A DNA stretch of 63,626 nt from contig PHET01000023.1 of assembly GCA_002841275.1 (NCBI GenBank), positions 1-63,626 on the forward strand, written 5' to 3'. The translations under genes were made by a program, and so were the position numbers. The stretch comes from Actinobacteria bacterium HGW-Actinobacteria-7. Lineage in GTDB: Bacteria; Actinomycetota; Coriobacteriia; Anaerosomatales; PHET01. The notes beneath the pieces are model-generated. The model was not told the origin of the DNA. It was given only the letters and a program-made list of their open reading frames with translations, and made no database searches. Positions 51,668-60,291 of the stretch are shown one piece after another (position 1 is the stretch's first letter; each line of letters opens with the position of its first letter).

Positions 51668-53623
51668 GTGCTCGAGAGGCGGGACAACGCATTTCTGGTC
51701 ACGCTGATCGCCTTGGCGTTGTCCAAGGCGGCGCTGACGCGTTGGCTCATCTTCGGTGTCGATAATCCCGCAGTAGGTGTCGCGCTCGAGCTGGCCGCCA
51801 TCGTTGGCGTTTTGTGCCTTGTCGATGCAGCGCCTCTGAAGCGCCGACCTTTGCTCACCTTTGCCGCCTACCTGGGGCTCATTGCGCTGATGTACGCGAA
51901 CCTTCTCTATGCGTCGTACTTCGATCAGCTGGCAGACCCGTCCACTCTCATGGTCGCTGGCCAGGTCGGTTCGGTTCTGGGGGTCATTGTCACCCTTCTA
52001 CACCCGATTCATCTGCTCTATGTGCTGGACCTCACATTCATGGCGGTGTGGGCGATACACCTGTCGGATCGAACGCTCGAGCCTGCATATCGCAGCGGTA
52101 CTGTGACTGCGTTTGGCGTGCTCGGGGTTGTCGCCTTCGGCTTCCAGCTCGCGGTGGTTGCCAGCTTCCCGTCGACGGTTGACGGCCTCGCACTCGCTCA
52201 AGCGCGCGGACTGGGTGCATACCAGATGGCGGCGCTGATGGGCGGGGAACCCGCGGCAAGCGCATCGGCCCTGTCGGTTCTGCCCGACTCCAGCGCCGCG
52301 GGTTCGTCAGACGTCAACTCGCCCGGAGCGGCTGTGCAACGCCGAGTTGAGTCGTTGCGTCAGGCGCAGTACGGCCCGCGCGTCGGCGGCGTCAAGCGCG
52401 GCGAATATGCCGATGCGAATGTCTTCGTGATCCAGGTGGAGTCCTACCAGGCGTTTGCTCAGGGAACCAGCATCGGGGATCAGCAGGTGACCCCCAACAT
52501 GAACGACTTCGCCGACCAAAGCTGGGTGTTCACCAACGCGTTCTCCCAGACGGGCGCCGGCAACACGGCCGACGCCGAGTTCGTGGCCAACACGTCGTTG
52601 ATGCCGCCGACAAAGACGCCAGCGTCTGTCACGTACGTTGATAGGGAGTTGCCCGCACTCCCCAGGATTCTCAGCGCCGCTGGCTATCGTGCCATAACGA
52701 TGCACGCGAACGACGCCAGCTTCTGGAACCGCAAGGAACTTTACGCGTCGCTAGGGTTCGACGCCTACTACGACAAGAAGAAGTTCCCCAGTGATGACAC
52801 GATCTTCCGGGGCGCTTCAGACGAGGTGTTCTTCTCGGCCGCACAGCGGTATCTGGAAGCCGAACTGTCAAAAGGCCAACCGCTCTACGTGAACCTCGTG
52901 ACCATGTCGTCTCATGCCCCGTTCAACGGCATTCCCGACGACCGTGAACCGCTGCGGCTGCCTGGTGATCTGAAGGACTGTCGCGCCGGGCAGTTCCTGG
53001 GCGCGATCAGCTACACGGACGCTGCGGTGGGAGACTTCATCGCGTGGCTCAAGGCTTCTGGCCAGTGGGACTCCTCCATTGTCATCATCTATGGCGACCA
53101 TACCGCCATGAAGGACCTGGACCTCAAAGGCGACAACAAGCGTCTTGTCGAGGAGCTTCTGGGAAGGCCGTACTCCGCTGTCGACAGGCAACGCATCGCG
53201 ATGATGGTCCATCTTCCGGGCCAGGTTCAGGGCGAGGTGAACGACAGCGTTGTGGGGCAGGTGGACATCGCGCCCACCATCGCCGACTTGCTGGGTGAGG
53301 ACATCTCACGGGTACCACACCTCGGCCGAAGCGCTTTCGTGGACTCCGATCCGTTAGTCATCACCCGTTCGTACTTCCCGGCAGGCTCGTTCATAGACAA
53401 TGGGATGGTATTCACGCCGAGAATGTCGTTTGACGACGGATCGGCATTGGATGTGCGGACCGGTGAAGAGACCACCCCCGGCTTCGAAGAGCGCGACCTC
53501 TTTGACCGTGCAGCGGGGCTGTCTGCGCTTTCTGATGAGTGGATCAGGAGCTGTCCGCCGCGAGTGAATGTGGGCGACATCAAAGACGCGGAGATACCCC
53601 GGTTCAAGACGGACAGCGACTAG
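51668..53623 (+). CDS. LtaS-type lipoteichoic acid synthase (sulfatase family)
   Basis: The 651-residue protein has five N-terminal membrane helices and an outer sulfatase-fold domain. Active-site residues of LtaS are present: E258 in VIQVESYQ, T300 in GAGNTADAEF and D477-H478 in IYGDHT. It probably adds glycerol-phosphate from phosphatidylglycerol to a surface polymer. It starts with GTG at 51668, directly after purF. A short membrane gene overlaps its stop. Other phosphoglycerol transferases look similar, so the exact polymer is unsure. Confidence 0.85.
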   Translation: MLERRDNAFLVTLIALALSKAALTRWLIFGVDNPAVGVALELAAIVGVLCLVDAAPLKRRPLLTFAAYLGLIALMYANLLYASYFDQLADPSTLMVAGQVGSVLGVIVTLLHPIHLLYVLDLTFMAVWAIHLSDRTLEPAYRSGTVTAFGVLGVVAFGFQLAVVASFPSTVDGLALAQARGLGAYQMAALMGGEPAASASALSVLPDSSAAGSSDVNSPGAAVQRRVESLRQAQYGPRVGGVKRGEYADANVFVIQVESYQAFAQGTSIGDQQVTPNMNDFADQSWVFTNAFSQTGAGNTADAEFVANTSLMPPTKTPASVTYVDRELPALPRILSAAGYRAITMHANDASFWNRKELYASLGFDAYYDKKKFPSDDTIFRGASDEVFFSAAQRYLEAELSKGQPLYVNLVTMSSHAPFNGIPDDREPLRLPGDLKDCRAGQFLGAISYTDAAVGDFIAWLKASGQWDSSIVIIYGDHTAMKDLDLKGDNKRLVEELLGRPYSAVDRQRIAMMVHLPGQVQGEVNDSVVGQVDIAPTIADLLGEDISRVPHLGRSAFVDSDPLVITRSYFPAGSFIDNGMVFTPRMSFDDGSALDVRTGEETTPGFEERDLFDRAAGLSALSDEWIRSCPPRVNVGDIKDAEIPRFKTDSD

Positions 53624-54054
53624 TGACGTCACTTACTGACGCGTTGCGTTCCGGTGTGATGTTGGCCGCCGGGTTCAGCCCCTTGTTCGCATTGGTGGGA
53701 TCGGTCGCCACAGCATGTCTGCTTGCGACGGACAGCGGTGTCCGTCGCGCATTCGCGGCATGGGGTCTCCTGGTGGCGGTGTGGCTGGTTGGCGACGGCA
53801 TGAGGACCATCGCGAGCGCTCGCGATCTCTCTGACGGTGTCGGATCACTGCTCCCGGCGGCCCCCTTGTGGGCGAACTTCCTGGCTATCGGAGTCTGGGG
53901 GGTCGGTGCGCTGGGGGTCGCATATGTCCTCCCGGCGTGGGCGGGCGCATTCGCAGGTCGCCGGGTGACCCTGGGCACGGGTTGGCTCACGGCGGGAGCT
54001 GTGTGTGTGGGAGTGTCGCTCGCGATTGCGAGCGTCGCGGGCTCGGTAAGGTAG
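53623..54054 (+). CDS. Small membrane protein after the LTA synthase
   Basis: The 143-residue protein has about four hydrophobic helices and little polar sequence. Its GTG shares TAGTG with the LTA synthase stop, so the two are probably translated together. It could be a partner of that enzyme. I do not recognise a family. Confidence 0.6.
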   Translation: MTSLTDALRSGVMLAAGFSPLFALVGSVATACLLATDSGVRRAFAAWGLLVAVWLVGDGMRTIASARDLSDGVGSLLPAAPLWANFLAIGVWGVGALGVAYVLPAWAGAFAGRRVTLGTGWLTAGAVCVGVSLAIASVAGSVR

Positions 54055-54147
54055 TTCGCGAGTCAGCGGACACCCTCCTGCGTTAGAATCGCGCTGTGGC
54101 CGCTATCGCCGCGTGGTACAGCACCCCATCGACCAAGTGGAGCGCAC

Positions 54148-55203
54148 ATGACCGATCAGACACGACGTCCCCTCACCTACAAGGAGGCTGGCGTCGACAC
54201 CGCCGAGGGCGCCCGTGCCGTTGAGCGAATCCGAGAGGCCGTTCGCTCCACCTACCGTCCCGAGGTCATCGGTGACATCGGGGGGTTCGGCGGGCTTTTC
54301 TCGGCGGCAGCGTTCAAGGACATGGACGATCCGGTCATGGTGAGCGGCACCGACGGTGTGGGAACGAAGCTCAAACTGGCTCAGCTTTTGGATCAACACG
54401 ATACGGTAGGTATAGACCTCGTCGCTATGTGCGCGAACGACATTCTGGTCTCTGGCGCCGAGCCACTCTTCTTCCTTGATTATGTCGCGGTCGGACGGCT
54501 TGAGAGCGACCGCATGAGCGCAATCGTGGGAGGCATCGCCGAGGGGTGCCGCCAAGCTGGCTGCGCGCTCATCGGCGGCGAGATGGCCGAGCACCCCGGA
54601 ACGATGGATGCCGACGACTACGACCTGTCCGGCTTCTGCGTCGGTGTGGTCGATCGGCCCAAGATGATCACCGGCGAGAAGGTTCGCCTTGGTGACGTGG
54701 TGCTGGGGTTGTCGTCGAGCGGGCTGCATTCGAATGGATTCTCGCTCGTGAGGCGCGCCGTGGTCGAGGGCCACGAGAACGAGCTCGATCTGCCACGCGT
54801 CGACCTGGGCGGGGCGAGCTTGGGCGCGGCGCTACTTGAGCCGACCCGCCTGTACGTGAAGTCGGTGCTCGAGCTGCTGAACGACGGCACGGACGTCCAC
54901 GCGATGGCCCATATCACGGGGGGCGGTATCACCGAGAACCTCGACCGCGTGCTTCCGGACGGGTGTGACGCGCTCATCCACCGAGACAGCTGGCCGGTTC
55001 CGAGCGTCATCAAGGCGGTGGTCGAGGCGGCTGCGCTCTCGGCTGACGACGCCTACCGCACGTTCAACATGGGGGTCGGCTTCGCACTGGTCCTCGATCC
55101 TCGGGAGGCTCCGGCGGCAGCTGTCGCTCTGCGAGCCTCAGGAGAGACCGTGTGGGAGATCGGTGAGATCATCGCTGGCAACGGCGTGGTGTGCTACCGA
55201 TGA
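54148..55203 (+). CDS. purM: Phosphoribosylformylglycinamidine cyclo-ligase
   Basis: The 351-residue PurM closes the imidazole ring to make AIR using ATP. Typical text includes TYKEAGVDTAEGARAVERI, MVSGTDGVGTKLKLA and GAALIGGEMAEHPG-like GCALIGGEMAEHPGTM. The C-terminal HITGGGITENLDRVLP is also standard. It overlaps purN by 4 bases (ATGA). A possible -10, TAGAAT, lies at 54084-54089. Confidence 0.97.
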   Translation: MTDQTRRPLTYKEAGVDTAEGARAVERIREAVRSTYRPEVIGDIGGFGGLFSAAAFKDMDDPVMVSGTDGVGTKLKLAQLLDQHDTVGIDLVAMCANDILVSGAEPLFFLDYVAVGRLESDRMSAIVGGIAEGCRQAGCALIGGEMAEHPGTMDADDYDLSGFCVGVVDRPKMITGEKVRLGDVVLGLSSSGLHSNGFSLVRRAVVEGHENELDLPRVDLGGASLGAALLEPTRLYVKSVLELLNDGTDVHAMAHITGGGITENLDRVLPDGCDALIHRDSWPVPSVIKAVVEAAALSADDAYRTFNMGVGFALVLDPREAPAAAVALRASGETVWEIGEIIAGNGVVCYR

Positions 55204-55823
55204 GCGAGCGCGGACCGCTGCGCCTTGGCGTGCTCATCTCAGGCTCGGGTTCCAATCTCCAGGCGATCATCGACGCCATCGAGGGCGGCACGCTCGATGC
55301 TGTGGTCGCCGTGGTGATCTCGAGCCGATCGGACGCGTTCGGCCTGGAGCGCGCGCGCAACCATGGCATAGAGGCGGTGTGGGTCGACCGGGAGATGTTC
55401 GACGACGCAGCGGGCTACAACGCCGCTCTCCGAGATGAGCTGCAGGCGCATTCGGTCGACTACGTCGTGATGGCGGGCTACATGCGTCTCTTGGGCAAAG
55501 CGGTCCTCGACGCGTATCCGTTGCGCGTTCTGAACCTGCACCCGGCACTGCTTCCCAGTTTTCCCGGGGCCCACGGGATTGCAGACGCGTTTGCCTACGG
55601 CGTCAAAGTAACCGGAATCACGGTCCACTTCGCGGACGAGGTGTTCGACCGAGGGCCGATCATCGCCCAGCGTGCCGTTGAAATCGCCGAAACGGACACA
55701 ATCGAGTCGCTGGAAGCCAAGATCCACGACGCCGAACACCAGCTCTACCCTGCGGTTATTCAGCTGATTGCACAAGAACGCGTTAAGGTTGATGGACGTG
55801 TTGTGTGCATTGCTCAATCGTGA
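55200..55823 (+). CDS. purN: Phosphoribosylglycinamide formyltransferase
   Basis: The 207-residue PurN moves a formyl group from 10-formyl-tetrahydrofolate to GAR. The catalytic Asn and His are in RVLNLHPALLPSFPGAHG, and the Asp is in ITVHFADEVFDRGPII. ISGSGSNLQAIIDA at the start binds the phosphate. It overlaps purM by 4 bases. It depends on folate, as does PurH, and the pabB-pabC fusion for folate lies downstream. Confidence 0.97.
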   Translation: MSERGPLRLGVLISGSGSNLQAIIDAIEGGTLDAVVAVVISSRSDAFGLERARNHGIEAVWVDREMFDDAAGYNAALRDELQAHSVDYVVMAGYMRLLGKAVLDAYPLRVLNLHPALLPSFPGAHGIADAFAYGVKVTGITVHFADEVFDRGPIIAQRAVEIAETDTIESLEAKIHDAEHQLYPAVIQLIAQERVKVDGRVVCIAQS

Positions 55824-55869
55824 ACGAAGTGGTGTAGACTTCACACTAATTCAGCCAACGGAGGATCCT

Positions 55870-56712
55870 ATGAGCCTGTTTCGTCGTGTAGCCGCGCTGG
55901 CGGTTCTTGCAACTCTCGTGCTCGCGCTACTGCCGTCCGCGGCCTTCGCGGCTCCTCCTGCCACGAACATGTGGGCACTCGGGGCGCTCGACATGGCGGA
56001 CCTTGCTCCCGGCAAGACCCCGACCTACATCATCTCCCTGCAGCTGAAGAAGGATTTCAAATTGCCGGCGAAGATCGCTGTCCCGCTACCCACTGGCGCT
56101 GATGTCGTGTGGTCGGGAGAGGTCTTCTTCTCTGATCCGAGCCTGGACGTGCCGTCGTCTGACGCCAAGATCGTCAAAGACGGTGGCAAGAACTATCTCG
56201 TGTTCACGATGAAGACCGCACGGGCCGTCCAGATCGAGTGCACCACCGCCGACGACATGATCGTCAACCAGGCAAGCATACGCGACGTGAATCTGTACTG
56301 GGACGCGCCTAAGATCAGCGGGCAGACTAGAATCGCGATTGTCGCCCCCACCGGGTTCAAGGCGAAGACGGTCCCGGCGGACGTCACGGTTCACTCTGCG
56401 ACCGACGGTGCGGCATACGTCCGTACCTACAAGAAGACCACTGACGGTCAGCGGCTGCAGCTCTCGATTACGCTGGTCGCAGGGCAGCCGACACTCACCG
56501 ATGGCAGCACCACAGCTTCGGGCAGCGTGACCGCGAGCGCACAGGCAGCCGCGGCCGCCACAGCATCAGCAGCGACAACCGCGGCTCCCGTACCTGCCGC
56601 TCCCGTCGGAACGGACCCGCTGTACACGACCCTCATGGCGATTCTCGTGGGTGGTCTGGCGATTGCCGTCGGCGTGCTGGTGTGGGCTCTGATGAAACAG
56701 AAGAAGTCCTAG
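55870..56712 (+). CDS. Secreted protein with C-terminal membrane anchor
   Basis: The 280-residue protein has a signal peptide (about 1-28, ending AFA), a beta-rich domain with TYIISLQLKKDFKLPAKIAVPLPTGADVVW and SIRDVNLYWDAPKISGQTRIAIVAPTGF, an Ala/Thr-rich linker near 215-245 and a final membrane helix (about 252-274) with a Lys tail. It resembles surface-anchored carbohydrate-binding-like proteins but I cannot name a family. GGAGGAT at 55860-55866 supports ATG 55870. Confidence 0.65.
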   Translation: MSLFRRVAALAVLATLVLALLPSAAFAAPPATNMWALGALDMADLAPGKTPTYIISLQLKKDFKLPAKIAVPLPTGADVVWSGEVFFSDPSLDVPSSDAKIVKDGGKNYLVFTMKTARAVQIECTTADDMIVNQASIRDVNLYWDAPKISGQTRIAIVAPTGFKAKTVPADVTVHSATDGAAYVRTYKKTTDGQRLQLSITLVAGQPTLTDGSTTASGSVTASAQAAAAATASAATTAAPVPAAPVGTDPLYTTLMAILVGGLAIAVGVLVWALMKQKKS

Positions 56713-56744
56713 CGCCCCGCCGCTTCCCGCCGTATCGAGCTCCC

Positions 56745-56753
56745 TGCTATATT
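56745..56753 (+). promoter_or_regulatory. Extended -10 promoter for the LivJ-like gene
   Basis: TGCTATATT combines the TGn extension with a 5/6 match to TATAAT. It lies 56 bases before ATG 56810. No strong -35 is needed with such an element. Confidence 0.5.
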
Positions 56754-56809
56754 CACACAGATCGTGTCCGGTACTTGAGACTCGACTGTCTCGTGGTTAG
56801 GGAGCGACT

Positions 56810-57979
56810 ATGAACCGTTTCGCACGTACGTCGGTGACGCTTCTCGCAGGTGCGGCCTTTGTGGCTGCGTTGGCGGGGTGCTCCGCCCAGACTCCGGCCG
56901 AGCCCGCAACCGGGGGTCCGGCGGCTGCCTCTATGAAGGTGAAGATCGGCTTCGCCGCGCCGCTTACCGGTGATAACGCCATCTACGGTGAGGGCATGAA
57001 GCGAGCCGTGGAGCTTGCGATAGAGGAGGCCAACGCTTCGAGTGATGCCAAGGCAAAGGGCATCACGTTCAGTATTCATGCCGAGGATGATGCCGGCGAT
57101 CCCAAGCAGGCAGTGAACGTGGCTAACATTCTTGCCGGCGACACAGATGTCGTTGCCCTCGTGGGCCACTTCAACTCCGGATGTTCCATTCCTGCCTCGC
57201 CCGTGTACAACGAGGCAAGCATGGCGATGGTGACGGTGTCGTCGAACCCGCAGCTCACCGCACAGGGATACAAGGTTGTCGACCGCGTGGTCGCAAAGGA
57301 CGATGCCCAGGGAGGCTACGCCGGGAAGTTGGCGAGCGACATGGGCTTCGATACGGTCGCGCTCATCGATGACGCGACGCCTTACGGCCAGGGTCTGGCC
57401 ACCGAGTTCAAGAAGGCCTACACCTCGGCCGGTGGATCGATTGTGGCCGAGGATCGTATCCAGCCCAAGGAGGTCAACTTCTCCGCGCTGGTGACCAAGC
57501 TGAAGAAGAAGGCCCCCAAGGCCGTCTACTACGCCGGAGCTCACACGGAGGGCGCGCTGCTAAGCAAGCAGCTCAAGGAGGCCGGGCTCAAGGTCCCGGT
57601 GATGGGCGGGGATATGCTCTACACCCCCGAGTACATCAAGATCGCCGGCGCCGACAACGCTGAGGGTGACATGGCGACTGCGCTGGGCCTGCCGCTCGAG
57701 CAGCAGCCCAAGGGTGTCGAGTTCAAGACGAAGTACGAGGCCAAGTATGGCAAAGCACCTGAGGCCTACGACAGCTACGCATACGATGCGGCCCTCACGA
57801 TCATCAATGCGGTCATGACGGCGGGCAATGATCGCGCCGCTGTAGCCGAAGCGATCAGGGCTGGAAGTATCGACGGAGTCACCGGCACCGTTGCTTTCGA
57901 TGCGAACGGTGACAATAAGCAGCAGGTCATCTCTGCCTACAAGGTCGAAGGCGGGGAGTGGAAGCAGATCCAGCAGTAG
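56810..57979 (+). CDS. Branched-chain amino acid-type substrate-binding lipoprotein
   Basis: The 389-residue protein has a lipoprotein signal with AALAGC (Cys about 24), then a two-lobed periplasmic-binding fold of the LivJ/LivK type: KIGFAAPLTGDNAIYGEGMKRAVELA, DDAGDPKQAVNVANIL, ALVGHFNSGCSIPASPVY and DSYAYDAALTIINAV. The family binds leucine-type amino acids, amides or aromatic acids. No LivH, LivM, LivG or LivF genes adjoin, so it must use a transporter encoded elsewhere or act as a sensor. Confidence 0.85.
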   Translation: MNRFARTSVTLLAGAAFVAALAGCSAQTPAEPATGGPAAASMKVKIGFAAPLTGDNAIYGEGMKRAVELAIEEANASSDAKAKGITFSIHAEDDAGDPKQAVNVANILAGDTDVVALVGHFNSGCSIPASPVYNEASMAMVTVSSNPQLTAQGYKVVDRVVAKDDAQGGYAGKLASDMGFDTVALIDDATPYGQGLATEFKKAYTSAGGSIVAEDRIQPKEVNFSALVTKLKKKAPKAVYYAGAHTEGALLSKQLKEAGLKVPVMGGDMLYTPEYIKIAGADNAEGDMATALGLPLEQQPKGVEFKTKYEAKYGKAPEAYDSYAYDAALTIINAVMTAGNDRAAVAEAIRAGSIDGVTGTVAFDANGDNKQQVISAYKVEGGEWKQIQQ

Positions 57980-58009
57980 CCTCTGATCTGCCGTAACTCA
58001 GGACACAAT

Positions 58010-58050
58010 GAGAGCCCTCGCCGCCAGTCATCTGGACGGCGGGGGCTCTC
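58010..58050 (+). terminator. Long hairpin terminator after the LivJ-like gene
   Basis: GAGAGCCC and GGGCTCTC close the base, then CGCCG/CGGCG and CCAG/CTGG extend the stem to about 18 pairs with one G-T pair, one bulged A and a TCAT loop. No T run follows. It separates the LivJ-like gene from purH. Confidence 0.65.
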
Positions 58051-58119
58051 ACCACTTCCGGTGGCCGAACCGTGCGCTCCGTTTGCGCCCCGCCGGCCCC
58101 CCGGCTTCGCACTATTGGG

Positions 58120-58127
58120 CTACAATG
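58120..58127 (+). promoter_or_regulatory. Possible -10 element before purH
   Basis: CTACAATG repeats the string found before purC and purL. It lies 37 bases before ATG 58164. The -35 is unclear. Confidence 0.4.
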
Positions 58128-58163
58128 CAAGCCACTTCACCGCTGGATTCTAGGGGGTCTTCC

Positions 58164-59723
58164 ATGTCTGACGTCGCAATCAAGAGAGCGCTGGTCTCCG
58201 TCACTGACAAGACGGGAGTCGTCGAATTCTGCCGGGCTCTCTCCGACGAGTTCCGCGTCGAGATCGTCTCGACCGGCGGCACCGCCAAGGCGCTCGCCGA
58301 TGGCGGTGTCACGGTTCGCCCCATCGACGATCTCACCGGCTTCCCCGAGATGATGGACGGTCGGGTCAAGACCCTTCATCCGCGGGTGCATGGAGGCCTT
58401 CTGGCCCGCCGAGACGTGCCTGCGCACATGGCTGCTGCTGACGAGCACGGTATCGGTATGATCGATCTGGTGTGTGTGAACCTCTACGCGTTCGAGGCCA
58501 CCGTGGCCAAGGACGGCGTCACTGAGCAAGACGCCATCGAGAACATCGATATCGGTGGCCCCAGCATGCTGCGTAGCGCCGCGAAGAACTTCGACAGTGT
58601 CACCGTGGTGACCGAGCCCGCAGCCTATGACACCATCCTCGCGGAGATGCGAGCGAACGGCGGTTCCACCACCCGGGAAACGCGTCGCGGGCTGGCGACT
58701 CAGGTGTTCGCGAAGACCAGCGCCTACGACAGCGCAATCTGGATGTATCTCTCTGGCTACAAGAAGACCGAGTTTCCTGACGAGGTCCGGTTCCGTCTGC
58801 CCAAGGTCCAGGATCTTCGCTACGGCGAGAATCCGCACCAGGGCGCCGCGTTCTACCGTTTCATCGACGCCAAGGAGCACACGCTCGCTCGTGCCGAGCA
58901 GCTCCAGGGCAAGGAGCTGAGCTACAACAATATCCTCGACACGGACGCATGCTGGACAGCGGTCCGCGAGTTCGACGAACCCGCCGTGGTCATTGTGAAG
59001 CACACGAACCCGTGCGGCGTCTGCGTCGACGCCGACCTCACCATCGCCTACAAGAAGGCGCATGAGGTCGACTCCATCAGCGCGTATGGCGGGGTCATGG
59101 GCTTCAACCGCACCGTCCCCGCATCGGTCATCGAGGCGATCTACGCCAACGGCCAGTTCGTCGAGGTCATGATCGCCCCGGACTACGAGCCGCGAGCGCT
59201 TGAGTTGCTTGCCGAGAAGCCCAACCTGCGCGTGCTCAAGACCGGAGGCGTTCGTCCTGTGACGGGGCACTACGAGAGTCGTGCCGTCGAGGGCGGGCTG
59301 CTCGTTCAGAAGAGCGACAGTGTCAGCGAGGATCCCGCGACCTTCACGGTTGCCTCCAAGCGCCAGCCGACCGCTGAGGAGATGGAGCAGCTGCTCTTTG
59401 CCTGGAAGGTCGCCAAGAGCGTCAAGTCCAACGCCATTCTGCTCGCCAAGGACTTCGTCTCAGTGGGCGTTGGCGCTGGCCAGATGAACCGCGTGAACAG
59501 TGCGCGCATCGCCGTGGCACAAGCGGGAGACGCAGCGAAGGGCGCCGTCGCGGCGAGCGACGCGTTCATGCCCTTCCCGGATTCGCTCGAGGTCTGCGCC
59601 GACGCGGGCGTGACCGCTGTGATCCAGCCGGGCGGTTCGGTGCGTGACGAAGAGGTCATTGCGGCCGCTGACGCTCGAAACGTCGCCTTGGTCTTCACTG
59701 GGCATCGACACTTCCGCCACTAG
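58164..59723 (+). CDS. purH: Bifunctional AICAR transformylase/IMP cyclohydrolase
   Basis: The 519-residue PurH does the last two steps to IMP, using 10-formyl-tetrahydrofolate. The N-terminal cyclohydrolase part has ALVSVTDKTGVVEFCRALSD and KTLHPRVHGGLLARRD. The transformylase part has RYGENPHQGAAFY and the catalytic K-H in VKHTNPCGVC. TAGGGGG stands before ATG 58164. The end, ALVFTGHRHFRH, is standard. Confidence 0.97.
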   Translation: MSDVAIKRALVSVTDKTGVVEFCRALSDEFRVEIVSTGGTAKALADGGVTVRPIDDLTGFPEMMDGRVKTLHPRVHGGLLARRDVPAHMAAADEHGIGMIDLVCVNLYAFEATVAKDGVTEQDAIENIDIGGPSMLRSAAKNFDSVTVVTEPAAYDTILAEMRANGGSTTRETRRGLATQVFAKTSAYDSAIWMYLSGYKKTEFPDEVRFRLPKVQDLRYGENPHQGAAFYRFIDAKEHTLARAEQLQGKELSYNNILDTDACWTAVREFDEPAVVIVKHTNPCGVCVDADLTIAYKKAHEVDSISAYGGVMGFNRTVPASVIEAIYANGQFVEVMIAPDYEPRALELLAEKPNLRVLKTGGVRPVTGHYESRAVEGGLLVQKSDSVSEDPATFTVASKRQPTAEEMEQLLFAWKVAKSVKSNAILLAKDFVSVGVGAGQMNRVNSARIAVAQAGDAAKGAVAASDAFMPFPDSLEVCADAGVTAVIQPGGSVRDEEVIAAADARNVALVFTGHRHFRH

Positions 59724-59741
59724 CAACTGAAGGAGGCGCCC

Positions 59742-60266
59742 ATGGACGCCACCGAATACGATTGGGAAGGGTTCCGCGCACTCGCGGGCCGACTGGATGC
59801 ACTGCTCGTTGACGAGTTGACCATCGGCGACTTCGACACGTTCGCCGAGACCTGCCGACGCACCTTGGCATTCCTGTACGCCGCGGGCGTGTCGATGCCC
59901 GCAGCCGGTGACGTCTTCGAGGACGCCGGCGGTGCGGAGTTCTGGGAGGGCAAGCTCGGGGCCGAGACGCTTCTTCCTGATCCATCCGCCGTCGAAGAGG
60001 AGATTGCTGCGCTCGAGACCCGGCTGCGTGCCGACATCGCCCAGCTTCAGTCCGACGCCGACGAGGAAGACTACGACGAGCTTCTGGGTGTTGCGGCGCG
60101 AAGCCTGTGGGACGTCCGCGAGAGCCTGGGCGACGGGATGGCTCACTTCGATGCCAAGCGGATGCACGAGGCGTCCTGGGAGTGGTCGTTCGGCTTCGAC
60201 GAGTGGGGCGCTCATGCCCTCGCGGCGACAACCGCACTGCACGATCTTCTTTGGGGTGCCTGCTAG
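59742..60266 (+). CDS. DUF5063-like protein
   Basis: The 174-residue acidic helical protein has ETCRRTLAFLYAAGVSMPAAG and a C-terminal SLWDVRESLGDGMAHFDAKR, EASWEWSFGFDEWGAHALAATTALHDLLW. This end pattern matches what I recall of DUF5063, where it reads as a D-L-x-x-G-L, W-x-F-x-W-G-x-H-A, LH chain. No function is known. It lies 18 bases after purH and 25 before the pab gene, so it is part of their unit. Confidence 0.65.
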   Translation: MDATEYDWEGFRALAGRLDALLVDELTIGDFDTFAETCRRTLAFLYAAGVSMPAAGDVFEDAGGAEFWEGKLGAETLLPDPSAVEEEIAALETRLRADIAQLQSDADEEDYDELLGVAARSLWDVRESLGDGMAHFDAKRMHEASWEWSFGFDEWGAHALAATTALHDLLWGAC

Positions 60267-60291
60267 CTCGTCTTAGAGAGGTTCCTGAGAG

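Noticed and set aside
58137-59270. Minus-strand open frame of 377 codons
   Set aside because: It is fully antisense to purH, whose identity is certain.
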